This document shows, piece after piece, positions 49,230 to 60,676 of a stretch of DNA of 64,000 nucleotides. How positions within the stretch are numbered: the stretch's first letter is position 1; each line of letters opens with the position of its first letter. The DNA is from Calliopum simillimum (taxonomy: Eukaryota > Arthropoda > Insecta > Diptera > Lauxaniidae): the NCBI GenBank assembly GCA_951812925.1, contig OX638368.1:117017309-117081308 (forward strand), read 5' to 3'. The notes beneath the pieces were generated by a model. The model made no database searches. It had not been told where the DNA came from and was given only the letters and a program-made list of their open reading frames with translations. Made by a program: the position numbers and the translations under genes.

Positions 49230-49429
49230 ACAGGCTAGTTTGGGACAAATCAAGAAAAATCCGTTGGAATTTTTCGGAAAGCTGAAACGGTTATTGGGGT
49301 AGTTTACTACCCCTTGGGCCAATATGTATACTCAGTTCGGAACAAAACTGGTTTTTGTTAAGTTTTTGCAAGTTTATTTGAAAATATTTTAAAGTTCCAT
49401 TGGTATTTCGTTTTAAATGTTGTTCTACG

Positions 49430-50225
49430 ATCAATATAGAACCCACTCATCTGATAATCACTTAGTTCAATAAGTGCACACTCATATTCGAGTGGCCAGT
49501 AACCACGCGGCCAAGTGACCACATAAGGTCATTAGTATAAAAAAATTTCTTATTTTCAAAAGTAAAATTCTGGTTTTAAGAAGAAGAATCTACACTAAAC
49601 CGTTATATTATTCCAGACACTATTTTGTGTTCTATGAATCCCATTTGACTTCATTGGAATCCACTCAAGTTTCAGTGGTCCATAGCCAGGTGACCAAGTG
49701 ACCATATTGGGTTCTTAGTATCAAAAGTCTTTATTTTCGAGGATAAAATTCTGGCTTCAGGAAAAAGAAATTACTCGAAACTGATATATTCTTTCAAATA
49801 CTGTTTTTCAATAGATCCCATTTGGTTTCATTGGGATCAATTTATGTTCTTGTGGTCTATATCAGGTGCTTAGTATGAAAAGTCCTTATCTTCAAGGATA
49901 AAATCTTGACATTAGGAAAAATAAACTGCACTAAATAAATTTATTTGGATACATTGGAGTCCGCTCATGTTTCAGTGGTCCATAGCCAGGTGACCAAGTG
50001 ACCATATTAGGTTCGTAGCATGAAAAGTCCTTATTTTCAAGGCTAAAATTCTGGCACTAGCAAAAAGAAACCACACTAAACTGATACATAGTTTCAAAAA
50101 CTGTTTTATGTTCTAAGTATCTCAATTACTTAGTTTCATCGGAACGCTTGCATGTTCCTGTAATCCATGACCAGGTGAATAAATGGCCATATCGCACTCT
50201 TCAAAGCTAAATGCTCAAAACGAAG
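49430..50225 (+). repeat. satellite-like tandem array, unit about 185 bp
   Basis: The block AGTGGTCCATAGCCAGGTGA and its variants start at about 49485, 49674, 49849, 49974 and 50158. Units also share AAGTGACCATATTAGGTTC, AAAGTCCTTATTTTC, AAAATTCTGG, CACTAAACTGATA and CCCATTTGGTTTCATTGG. Spacing is 175-189 bp except one shortened unit of 125 bp. The array starts about 200 bp after the palindrome to its left. Confidence 0.88.
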
Positions 50226-52539
50226 CTACATTTCACATTGAAACAAGAATTTCACAAAATTCTGACGTCACACTTAATTGTTTTTGAAGCTACTGTTCAC
50301 TCTGCAGAAGATTCCTAGGCTTACGAAAATATTGTATTCATCTCTCTTGGCTTAGAAACTTGTTCCATTATATCTCTTGGAATCTTATACTCGTATCTAC
50401 ATTAGGGTCACATCATTCTTCCTGGTAGGTCTTGACAAAGCTCAAAACAACCCTATGCTAGCTATGAGCGTATTGAATGCGTCATTAAAGATTTAAGAAA
50501 CGCTTTTCTGTCCAAAACCTGGCATATATGTAAGCATATATTGGCAAATCTTGGAAAAGGCCAACCAGAAGCAAAAGCCTGAAATTTGTATTTTCGTATA
50601 ATTTTTATCATAAAAATGAAAACTACAAGAATTTGTTCACGTTTAGATGATTGATTTATTATCTCTAAGAAATATACTGAAAAATAAAAGCTATGATTGA
50701 TTGGAAAAATGTGAAACGTCTGTTTAAAAAAATAGTATACTGTGACCATAATAGTTCAAGGTATAAGATGATGTATGACTTTTCTTAAAGCTTATTCAAT
50801 TTATTAAAAATTTTTTCATTGTACTTTTCTTGTACGGCCACTAAATCCCCCCCAACTAGATTAAGCTTGAAGTTAGTCTCTTAATTTAGTCGGAAATATT
50901 TTCACCTATTCTTGTTATATCAACAGATAATGGCTTTATCTACAAAGTTATCCCACTTTTAGATCTGCTAGATCTAGCATTCACTTTCATGTGAGACGAA
51001 TCCCGAAGGAAAGAACTATTTTTTTTTTAATTAAGCAAACTAAGGACTTCTAATAATAACAATCACACAAGCAATTTCTAATGATCGTTTGGTTTTTGAA
51101 TTAAAGAAACTTGAAGAATCTAAAGAAATGATGTTCATCTTCATATTTAGTTCTCCTCGCAATCATCTAAAAACTAAAAGCATAAACTCATTCAAAATAA
51201 ATTACATTATTGATAAATTCTTAGGTTTTAATGTTTTTTTTTAACTTTTCTATCTATATTTTATATATTTCATATCAGTGTTTCTGCTTATATGTACACA
51301 TTTTAAGTATTCATGCATTATAACTAACAGTATTTGCATAATTTTGATTATCTTTCACATCGTCAACCGTTAAATGGCCATTTGCTTAAGCCACATTTAT
51401 GTGTATTGATTTCATAAATTTTTTCATAAAAAATTAATAACAATAGCAAACTGTATTTTATTGTGTTAAAGAAGTCATAATATTACTAAAATACCATAAA
51501 ATTAATTCTTTCAAAGTCGAAAATTATATTATCTGCTAAAAATCTAACATACATATAATTTCGGCATTATTTCAATCTCATTAAAAACTGATCAATCAAA
51601 ATTCATGAACTCCAAACGATCCAATAAATTCCACTTAAACAGCAGTGAAACAATAAAATTGGAAATAAAAATTAATTTCGTATAATTTTCAATGATGATG
51701 AACTTAAGCACCATGGCGGCACTCAAAATACATACGGATATATGTATATTACATGTGGTATGCCCAATGTAAAGCCAACAACAATGCAAGAAGTCAATAA
51801 CCTACAACATCCAGATAATTTTCAAGTGCTACAAGAACCAAACTAAACCAATCGAATCGAAAAGGAAAAAAACATATTCTTGTTTTCGGAAAGCGCACAT
51901 GCTCGTATGAGCGGGTTATGAAACAATGGATGAAACCAAATGAAATATAAAAAACAATAAGATATGATACGGTTGAAATAAGAGATAAGGCATAGTATGA
52001 ATATGTATGTCGGTTTTTTATGAAAAAATTAGCAATTTAGCATGTGCCACAGTTTAAGAAAACAAAAATTCGAATGCGAAAATATGCAAAAATCCACAGA
52101 GCCCAATTAATTATTATCCATTCTCTAGATTATTATTATTGTTCTATTGAAATATGTATATTCTTTAAGTAAACAAAGTTCAAATTTGTTAATTTATGGA
52201 ATTAGTTTCAAAATATTTGGACTATACTTAATATTTAAATATAATTATCCGATTTTATATTGCGAAATATTTTCTAAATTTTATTGTTTAATAACACTAA
52301 TGGTTTTATTTAAAAAAAAGTGTTAAGATAAATAATTTATAATTTTTATGTTAGGTTATCCCAATCTCCCGATGACAATATCAGTTCTACGAATTTCGAA
52401 AAATGGAACGGAGAAAAGTTGTTCAGAATAGTCCCAGGAATCTTACATTTTCCGGTGTTCTACCGAATCCCAACCACTTTGTATATAAATATTATATTTA
52501 TGATATGATTTTGGATATTTCTGCATCATTAGTTTTTTC
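50226..52539. other. A+T-rich unique stretch
   Basis: No transposon ends or proteins seen. Frames at 50462-50749 (-) and 51592-51789 (-) have no known domain. Confidence 0.4.
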
Positions 52540-52855
52540 GGTTTTTCTTCTTTTTTTTTCACCCAAGGGTCCCTCCTAGGATGCCGAAACCAAAAATATT
52601 TTTTTCTTTTTTTTGTGTTCTTTACGCGTTTCATGACTTTTTACAACATTTTAGTGTAAAAAAAATTTTTTCACCAAAGGCCCTCTCCTAGAATGTCGGA
52701 ACCAAAAACTAAAATTTTTTTTTATTTTCGTGTTTTCAACGCGTTTCATGACTATTTAAGTCATTTTATAGGAAAAAAAATTTTTGCACGGAGGGTCTAT
52801 CTTGTATGTCGAAAACAAAAAATTTTTTTTTTCGTATTTTTCGTGTTTCCAAAAA
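52540..52855 (+). repeat. three tandem units of about 114 bp
   Basis: Units share TTTTTTTCACCCAAGGGTCC-type starts (about 52550, 52665, 52779), CCTAGAATGTCGGAACCAAA and the end ACGCGTTTCATGAC (52624 and 52739, spacing 115). The third unit is more diverged and lacks its end. Confidence 0.8.
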
Positions 52856-55642
52856 AATATAATTTATCATATCTCTGAAAAAAAATTAACGGACAATGAT
52901 GAGTTTTGGTATACCTATATATTAAGAGTATCGGGACAAATAATGTCCAAGATAGATATGGGCGGTTCACGTACTTAAAAAACCTCATATCTCTAAAACT
53001 ATATAACGAACAAAAATAAAATAATAATTTACACTCTTTGATTTAATATAATTGGAAATGCCCCGGCATCTGTACAAGAGAAAGTGTAGCGGGATATGCT
53101 AGTTTGATAACTGAAAATTGACAGTCCTGTGGTCTGTGACACTCATGAAATGTTGGAATGTAACGCTTTATTTTCAATGACACATAAATTTACTTATTTC
53201 GAAGAAGGAATCCCTCACTCCAGATTCATAGAGCTTTAGAGAAAAAGGATGCTCAAAACTAGTGTTTAATAGCATCTTATTACCAATACTTGATAGATTA
53301 ATCTAGGATAATTGAAAAATCTTATTTCTTCCAAAAGTAGTAGCATGCTCCAAATAATACTACTACTCCCGAACTTAATAATGATTTCATTACCTCATAA
53401 ATCAGTAGCTCAAAGTAACGACAAAATTTCAATCAAAATAAATTATTGAAATCATAAATATCACACTAATAGACAAAAATTTATGTGACTCGAAGAGATC
53501 ACAAATTTAAAACGCGCACACACAGAGCCTGAAAATTCAAAAACCATTAAAGCAGAGTGCATTAAATTCCACCAACGCATGTTTGGCTGATTGCTTCGAC
53601 CAGCACCCCCTCCCCTATCCCCCCTGAAAATGGAACAAAATAAAATTTATGCAAAATTTGTATGCTGAGTGGCAAATGTAGAACAACAAAACGGAACATA
53701 AGAGGGCCAAAACATAAGAGGACAACAACAGCAACAATAACAGAAAGGCAGTAACTAACAAAACCGTTAGAGTAGTGGTGACCACTTTTAGAAAGTGTTG
53801 TTGTTTGGCGCATAAAACACTTTATGCGCAGTGTTGCCAAATTTTGCTTTTTTTTTGTGGTAAAAATTTTGTTTTATTTTTAAACAAATGGCAGCATGAA
53901 GTTCCATAGCATAGCTACTTATATAGCCATACATACGTATATAGATAGTATTTATGCCGTTTTAGCATTTGGCTAAAATGTTGGATAGGTTAGGCACACA
54001 ACATGATTAATTGCGGATGAGATAAACTGGGTTTTGCATGTATACTCTGTGTGTGTGTAGTCGTATATTTTAACATGCGCTTGAATGGCCCCAAACATAA
54101 ATTGCATTTATATGGGTTATATGTTTACACACACATGTATATAAGTGTATGTGTATATAATGTTAGTTCGTAACTTATGTAAGCGCTGTATATTTTAAAT
54201 GATGTACCCGTGCATAAATCATTTAATTAGATTTCTATCTACAGCGTATGGCAAAATAAATCAAATGAAGCCGCCGCCGCCAACACCCTCAGAACAAAAC
54301 AGCTATTGGTTTGAAATTGTTTAGAAGTAGCGCATAAATTGCATAATGTTTTGGGCAGCACAAAAGCCCAAAATCTTAAAGCTGCTTAAAATTTTTCATT
54401 TAATTAAAAACAGCCCTAAACAAATATTAAATTTCATAATTTAAATTGCACAAAAATGTTTGAGCCAAAAAAGAAGATACGCCCTAAATAACCTGAAAAT
54501 GAAATTGAAAAAATTTGTGACCAAACTTTCTCTGCCTTTCACAAATGTTCGGAAAAATATATGCAAATGAGTTTTTAAGCACCACAACCCCCACAGCCTG
54601 CATAGTCCTTTTTTACCATTTCCATTATGTTAACATTTGTGCTATATTTTGCCTGCTGTATACTTTTGCTGGTCAGTCAACTGCTGCTGCTGCTGGTGCT
54701 TTTAGTGACCACTTTACCTACATTTTTGGAAACTGGATTTTTCCTTTTCTTCCATTTATTTTCAATTTTTTGGAATTCATTAAGTCTCTTGTTGGTCATG
54801 GCACAAATTATACCCTTATTCAAAGTCATATGGCAGTTGAGTAGCAGCACGCGTGTAGCCCAAATGTGTTCTTGACTTTTCAAATGGTATGTTTTTTGAC
54901 CCATTTGCTGGTATGTACCATTGCCATGTATCTTCTAGCACATACCTAATTCTTAGTTATATAAATATGATTTTTAATATACACATTCTATGTATTTACC
55001 TTTCACAAATTATGTTTTCATTTTTATGGGTGCGTCATCTTGTTCATTTTATTCTTAATACATTCATTTATTCGCCTTGGCATTGTTTAATGTTCCTCCG
55101 CTAATGTATGTGTTGTACGCTGGTATTTGAGTTTCTATCCAATTAGTCCTGGACTATTTTGTTTGGTCTTTTGTATGCGTTGTTAATTAAACTGCAAATA
55201 AATTAAAAGGATGATTTTTAATGGAATTATATTATTATGTTCAAAATGATTGTTTCATTTGATAAGCATGAGTTTCAATGAGATTTTTATTAACAGCTGT
55301 GGTTTTATTTTTAATTTACATGCATAGTTTTAGGCGGCAGAGTATTTAGACTCAATTTACCATATTGGTACAAAATTTAACCTTCTAATTATCGTTATTT
55401 CATTCTTTTTGAATTCTCTTTATCGATCTAAATCTTCAAAATTTTGAACATTTCTTCTAAAGACTATGATATTAACATTTAGTGTTACTGGGCTAATAAT
55501 TTTTATAACAATCAACATTTAATTTTCAATGCACTGCAATCAAAACAATACTGAACTCTTGTATAACTTTTACAACTGCCCACGATATTCGAATTTTCTT
55601 GAAAGTTCTTTAAACTTCTATAAGGCATACAGTGATTGATTA
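52856..55642. other. largely unique stretch, no gene recognised
   Basis: 2.8 kb with mixed segments at 53560-53830 and 54540-54900 and TG/TATA-rich simple sequence at 54050-54160. Overlapping frames at 54545-54904 on both strands show no known domain. Confidence 0.4.
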
Positions 55643-55647
55643 GATCG

Positions 55648-56659
55648 CACACTGGTCGGAAAATCAAAAAAGCAGGTCAAAATTCGAAAAATAAAGTTGT
55701 AGTTTTTGCACTTTAACCAGTTGTAAATGGTAGAGTATGATCTCTATCGTTCGGTCAGAAAGACCTCAGTGCGTAAAAAGCTCTTTTAATTTGATTTTGG
55801 AGTTCACTAAACATTCTTGCGAAGAATTTTTTTAATATAAAGCGTCTCAGTAAAGTACTGGAAAAATTTATTTTGGTTCATCTTTTCGCAATGTTACAGA
55901 ATGGAGTCTCTCAGTGAAGGTTTATTTAATATGTTTCACAAATTCAATGCGTTTTATCTCGTTCACAGCTTATATAAATAGGCAACTATTTCGTGAAAAT
56001 ATATACAAAAAAAAGGTAAAAGTGGTTCTTAATTTAATATATATTACAGCATCCATGGCTATCCATCTGATTTCCACATGCATCGTATTAAGAGACCATT
56101 TTTTCCACAATCTTCTAAAAAACTAACTGCCCCGAGGTGCCCGGGAAATGGTTATTAGGACTTTTGTAAAGTATTTCATATTCGTAATAAATGATCTCAG
56201 AAACCAAACTTTTGTAGAAAAAGATACTGTTTGGCATGTTTTGTCCACCATTTTAGATGCGCCTTTTTATGTTACAAAAATTAAGTTCATATTCTTAAAC
56301 TGCGAGTATGTAGTTTTGCATTAAGCCCTTCATCATTGTGGATCCACCATTTTGTGTTTCGAGAAATGAATTCCAGATTCATTATAAGCAACATTAGAAA
56401 TTCTCATATACCAGTTTTGATGGTGATGGATGTAGCTCAGCAGTATTTGTTCCACCATTTTGGTTCCGCCATTTTGGTTTTTTTGCAAATGGATTTCACG
56501 TTCGTAATCAGCATCATCAAAAATCTCAAATTACCAACTTTCATAATTCAGCTAAGCATTATTTGTCCACCATTGTGGATCCGCCATTTGGTTTTTGGAA
56601 AAACGGACTTTGAATTCGTAATTTCATTTAGGGAACTTTTTCGATTTTCTGACCACTGT
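55648..56659. mobile_element. Transib-like element, CACASTGGTC ends, near-match 5-bp flanks
   Basis: Left end CACACTGGTCGGAAAATCAA; right end, read inward on the other strand, CACAGTGGTCAGAAAATCGA. CACAGTG is the RAG signal heptamer and fits Transib CACWRTG. Flanks are GATCG (55643-55647) and GGTCG (56660-56664), a 5-bp duplication with one change. The interior carries tandem units and no transposase. Classification is inference; the left heptamer CACACTG deviates at one position. Confidence 0.65.
56237..56640 (+). repeat. tandem ~100-120-bp units with CCACCATTTTGG-type motif
   Basis: Motif at about 56247 (CCACCATTTTAGATGCGCC), 56343, 56450 (CCACCATTTTGGTTCCGCC) and 56569 (CCACCATTGTGGATCCGCC). 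Each is followed by TTTGG and, later, TTCATAATC- or TTCGTAATC-type words. It lies inside the element at 55648-56659. Similar words occur at 57480-57510 and 63830-64000. Confidence 0.75.
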
Positions 56660-56664
56660 GGGTC

Positions 56665-57349
56665 GTAAAAAACATGCTAAAAGGAACTAAGACGTTCAAG
56701 GGTTTTTATTACAGAAATCGGTCAATTGGTCATTAAAGATGAAAAAACTGCGAAATGCTATTAAATTAGTGGGTGGAAATCGGGAGAAAGGGGGGAAATG
56801 CACGCTTTACAGTTTCTTCAAAATATCTAGAGAACGAAGCAAAATCTCGATATTTTTTTTAGAAAACTTTTTGTAGACAATTAAGTTTGCCATCGGAATA
56901 GTTTATTCAAAAAATTTGAAAAAAATTTCTTGAAACAAAAATTTTTAAAGAAAAAAAAGCAATAAAAACGATTTCTTGTGTTTTTTACTCTTTGGCCTAT
57001 AACTTTAATAGGGTCAGAGATAGGTAAGGATATGTCGCAATATAAAAAAAAGTAAATCCATTTTCCTTTAAAATGACTTACTTAAAAATTTCTTAGGTTA
57101 AAAATTTTCCGAAATATGCCCATTGGAATATGAAAATTTTCTTTATGTGGTCGGAAAAACGGTTTTTACTCAAAACCAAGGCATCTTAGGAAAAAAGTGG
57201 ATAGGGCAAAAAATACTTAGAATCGTTTTGGGAATAGATATTATTTATTTCATTTTTGGGAACTTTTAAAATGATCTAATCAATATACTACTAAGAATGA
57301 GATTCTAGCCGGCTTATTTGAAAAAAAAAAAAAATAAAAATATCAGCTG
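56665..57349. other. repeat-derived, diffuse; contains the shared foldback module
   Basis: 57145-57250 carries a GGTCGGAAAAACGG, TTTTTACTCAAAACCAAGGC and AAAAAATACTTAGAATCGTT series, the same as inside several foldbacks. No terminal repeats were found here. Confidence 0.5.
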
Positions 57350-57530
57350 TGGTTTGTTTTTTAGGTCGCTGATTCTAAATATAGAAACCATTTTTTTAAT
57401 TTATTAAATATTTCCAAAAAATGATTATATCACGATAAAATTGCGGCGAGGGTTGTTTTCGAGGTCCGAGGTTCCAAATTCGACTTAATAAAATGGCGGA
57501 TCCGAAATGGGGGACATTTTTCTCTAAAAT
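57350..57530. repeat. two decayed units of the family at the right window edge
   Basis: GGTCGCTGATTCTAAATATA at about 57363 and GGTCCGAGGTTCCAAATTCG at about 57462, with ATGATTATATCACGATAAAA between, match the order seen at 63715-64000. Confidence 0.65.
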
Positions 57531-57647
57531 AAATAATTATATTAAATTTTATTTAAAATTTTGATGGGCACATGAGGTGGGAGTGTTCTTGACCAGATCA
57601 CGCCTTTTTTCTAGTCTTTTGTATGCAGTAAAGGTATCTCAACACCT

Positions 57648-58007
57648 TTACTTCAATGGGTGATAACTCTGAAAGTAAGAGTCCGATTGCAAAAGCTTTC
57701 AGATATAGTTTGATAAAGAAGATTATGTCTATCCAATGCCTTTAAAAGAAAAAATGAAATTAAACCTTTTCCTAAAACTGCGCCATAAGAATGACAACAG
57801 CACTTTCGGAAACTTCAAGCAAGGATGTATCGAAATCCTCCAGGTATATGATCAATACTGACCTCGAATTCGGATTCAGCGTCAAAAATTTCATAGCGAT
57901 AAATTTTTCTAGTAAAAATTTAATTTCATTTTTTTTTCTTTTTCAAGCTATACCCTTAAACTTTTCCAATCGGACTCTTACTTTCCGAGTTATAACCCTT
58001 TGAAGTA
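57648..58007. mobile_element. 360-bp MITE between 18-bp direct repeats
   Basis: Inverted ends TTACTTCAATGGGTGATAAC and TATAACCCTTTGAAGTA continue into GAAAGTAAGAGTCCGATTG. Outside lie AAAGGTATCTCAACACCT (57630-57647) and AAAGGTATCTCAACCCCT (58008-58025), differing by one base. Such a long direct repeat is unusual for a cut-and-paste DNA element. Confidence 0.75.
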
Positions 58008-58029
58008 AAAGGTATCTCAACCCCTATTA

Positions 58030-58190
58030 TTGACTATAACGTAACCAAAATACACATAAATACTTACTAAGGATGTTCGGTGGAATCACAGAGCAAAAAC
58101 TAGGTAAATTCGAACAAAAGAGCCTAGGCTATACTGAAAGGGTTTTTTGAGATAATCTGAGCAAAAGAGTCCAAAAGTCCCTGTTTCTAT
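58030..58190 (+). repeat. fragment of the dispersed repeat seen at 445-1345
   Basis: Shared words in order: AACCAAAATACACA, GAGCAAAAACTAGGTAAATT, CTATACTGAAAGGGTTTTTT and GAGATAATC. The G+C-rich core motif is missing from this copy. Confidence 0.6.
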
Positions 58191-58261
58191 ACCTAAATCT
58201 CATCATATTTGCTTGCTTTATTTTTTGTTGGAAAGGTTGTAAGGAGAAGCAGTGCAAATGA

Positions 58262-58445
58262 TTCTTTTTTTAAGTGGGCGGTGCCACACCCCTAAATGGA
58301 AAAAACGCTCTCACGGCTAAACCACTGCATCGATTTCAATGACATTTGGTGTGGGGATAGGGTTAACACTGAGGAACGATAATATGACATTTATGTTCAT
58401 GAGTCGACTTTGCCACGCCACTGAAGAGAAAATGTACAGACATTA
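58262..58445 (-). repeat. decayed GGGCGGTGCCACxCCC repeat units
   Basis: GTGGGCGGTGCCACACCCCT at about 58276 and TTTGCCACGCCACTG at about 58408 are related to the motif inside the element at 15919-17107. Two units only. Confidence 0.5.
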
Positions 58446-58747
58446 TAACTGATGAGAATTCGTTTGCTTAATTCAACAATTTGGTGGTAATTTTAACATC
58501 AAATATCTCAAAACTTAAAAAACTGACTTAGAACTTTTCACTTGTATGGGGACAATATATTACATATGGGTGATTCTCAGATAACTGTACTTTTTGTGTC
58601 CTCTGGCGATTTCACCTATACAGTAGGCTTTTTTTTCACAAAAAATTACGCTATAAGTTAGAAACTATGCTTTTCTAATAGAGCGTATCAATTTTACCAC
58701 CAAATATTGATTGGTCTACTTTGAAAGTTTGCAAATATACCCCAAAT

Positions 58748-60496
58748 GTCACAAACGTGGCAAGTCCTACCCCTACTTTTTATACACAAAACGATGAAAA
58801 ACGACCAAAAAACGGAAATGGAACAGAAAACAAGTTACTACACATATTAAGTAAATACTTAAGGCTACAATATTCTGAGCTCATCTGCAGTTTTAAATAA
58901 TTTTTAGAGGGCACAATTTCGAATTGAAAAGTGTCCCCTAGTTTTGGAAAAAAAAAATTTCTTCAAAGCATTATGCTACTACTGCATGGTACTACTGTTT
59001 CAGTCAATAGATTGCAACACATATGCATTAATTCTGATCACTATCCATCACCCAAAGGTCAGCATGTCCAGACGCGTCCAAAAAGATATCTGTTTGCGTT
59101 TTATAGGGCAGTTTATAAACAAAAACAGTTTTTTTAAAAAATTATGGTCACAAACGTGGCACTCGGCACTCGCAGGTAGAACATTTCATTTTATGCATGA
59201 AACAATTTTTTTGTAGGATTTGCATACATGACCCCAAATTCTTTCGGAAAAATCTTGAACTCAAACGCGTGCTTTACAATGAGCGATAAACTACAAAAAT
59301 GTCACAAACGTGGCGCATCAAAAATGTCACAAACGTGGCACTTTTTATCAGTCTGCAAAAAACATATTTCGATATAAAGTTTGAGTATACAGATGTTAAG
59401 TTGAAGGCTATTAATTATGTTTTTAATACAAAAATTTTTCTACACCGTCAGAATCCTGAGTTATCCTTGCTCAAAAGTGAAAAAATCACTGTTTTGACAT
59501 CTACTTAAAGCTATAGAACAAAAACAACAACAAGTAAATTTAATTTTTGTCAATGGATTCAGACAGCCAAATTTATTGTCAACAAGACATAACTTACCGT
59601 TTTTCAATTGCATTCCCAGCTTTTGAGTTATAAACGTTTAAAGTAAGGACATCTTTCGATAACATACAAAAGATTTTTCGAGACCCAAAAGTTACAAAAA
59701 ATCAAGTTTTATTATTTTTATCAATAAGTTATTTAATTAAAAAAATTTCGTGACCTTGCAGACCATAATCGCATGAAAAAATGACAGTTCTATGCTAGAT
59801 TTAGTGAATGACCCTACTAAACTATTGCTTTGCAAATTAACAGAATCAAAATTTCATCTGTTCATTCACTAAATCTACAATAGAGCCTTATTTTTTCATC
59901 CGATTTTAGTCTGCAAGGGCTTAAAATTTTTGTGATAAATTATATTTTTGATAAAAATAATAAAACTTACGATTTTTGTTAATTTTTCGGTCCAGAAAAT
60001 CCTTTGTGTGTTATTAAGGGGTACCCTTTTTTTTAAAGGCTTATAACTCGGAATCTAGGAATCCAATTGAAAAACGGTAAATTATGTCTTGTTGATAATA
60101 AATTCGGCTGTCTGAATCCATTGACAAAAATTAATTTTACTTGTTGCTGTTTTTGTTAAGTAGATGTCAAAACTGTGATTTTTTCACTTTTGAGCAAGGA
60201 TAACTAAGGATACTGATGTAATAGAAAAAAATCAAGATCAGATTCGTAATTAGGAGATCCTAATCCACCATAAACGACTATAAAAACAGAGGAAAGAAAA
60301 CCATAGTTGATATTTAGGGCGGTAGGGGATACAAAAAATGGACCACCGGAGTCATGACACTGTTGCAAAATTAGTCTTGAAGTGTAAATTTGCCATTATA
60401 TGCAATATATCTCTCATAAAAACGCTTCAAAACCATAATTTTTCCATACTGTGGCTAAAATGTCACAAACGTGGCAATTTAGTCACAAACGTGGCA
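58748..60496 (+). repeat. six direct copies of GTCACAAACGTGGC
   Basis: Exact 14-mers at 58748, 59147, 59301, 59326, 60462 and 60482, all in the same orientation, in two clusters on either side of the nested inverted repeat. The surrounding sequence of the copies is not similar, so only the 14-mer itself is kept. It contains CACAAACGTG, partly symmetric, as a protein-binding site might be. Confidence 0.95.
59440..60225. mobile_element. nested inverted-repeat element
   Basis: The left arm GTCAGAATCCTGAGTTATCC, GACATCTACTTAAAGC, TTTTTGTCAATGGATTCAGA and CATAACTTACCGTTTTTCAA is mirrored on the right down to GAGCAAGGATAACTAAGGAT. Symmetry axis near 59832, where TAGATTTAGTGAATGACC faces TTCATTCACTAAATCTAC. 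A half copy lies at 26680-26960. Exact ends are not fixed because similarity between this copy and the half copy continues beyond the arms on the right. Confidence 0.75.
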
Positions 60497-60676
60497 GCAA
60501 AATTTCTTAATTTCGACCTCAAAGCCGTAAATTCACACTTGTAGTTGATTTACTTAAAAGGTGAGTTTTAAGAGAGCGCTTACACAAGATAGCATGAAGA
60601 AACTTGCAAAAATCCAAAAAAATTATCTGCCAATTTTACAACTCGAAAAAGCACAGTTATCTAAGAATCACCCATA

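Larger units (their letters stand above)
58567..60674. mobile_element. 2.1-kb TA-flanked element with TGGGTGATTC ends
   Basis: Left TGGGTGATTCTCAGATAACT, right AGTTATCTAAGAATCACCCA. TA lies at 58565-58566 and 60675-60676. The repeats extend about 30 bp (CTGTRCTTTTT). TA duplication suggests Tc1/mariner. No transposase is readable. Six direct copies of GTCACAAACGTGGC lie within it, and a separate inverted-repeat structure occupies 59440-60225. Frames at 58931-59216 (+) show no known domain. Confidence 0.82.
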
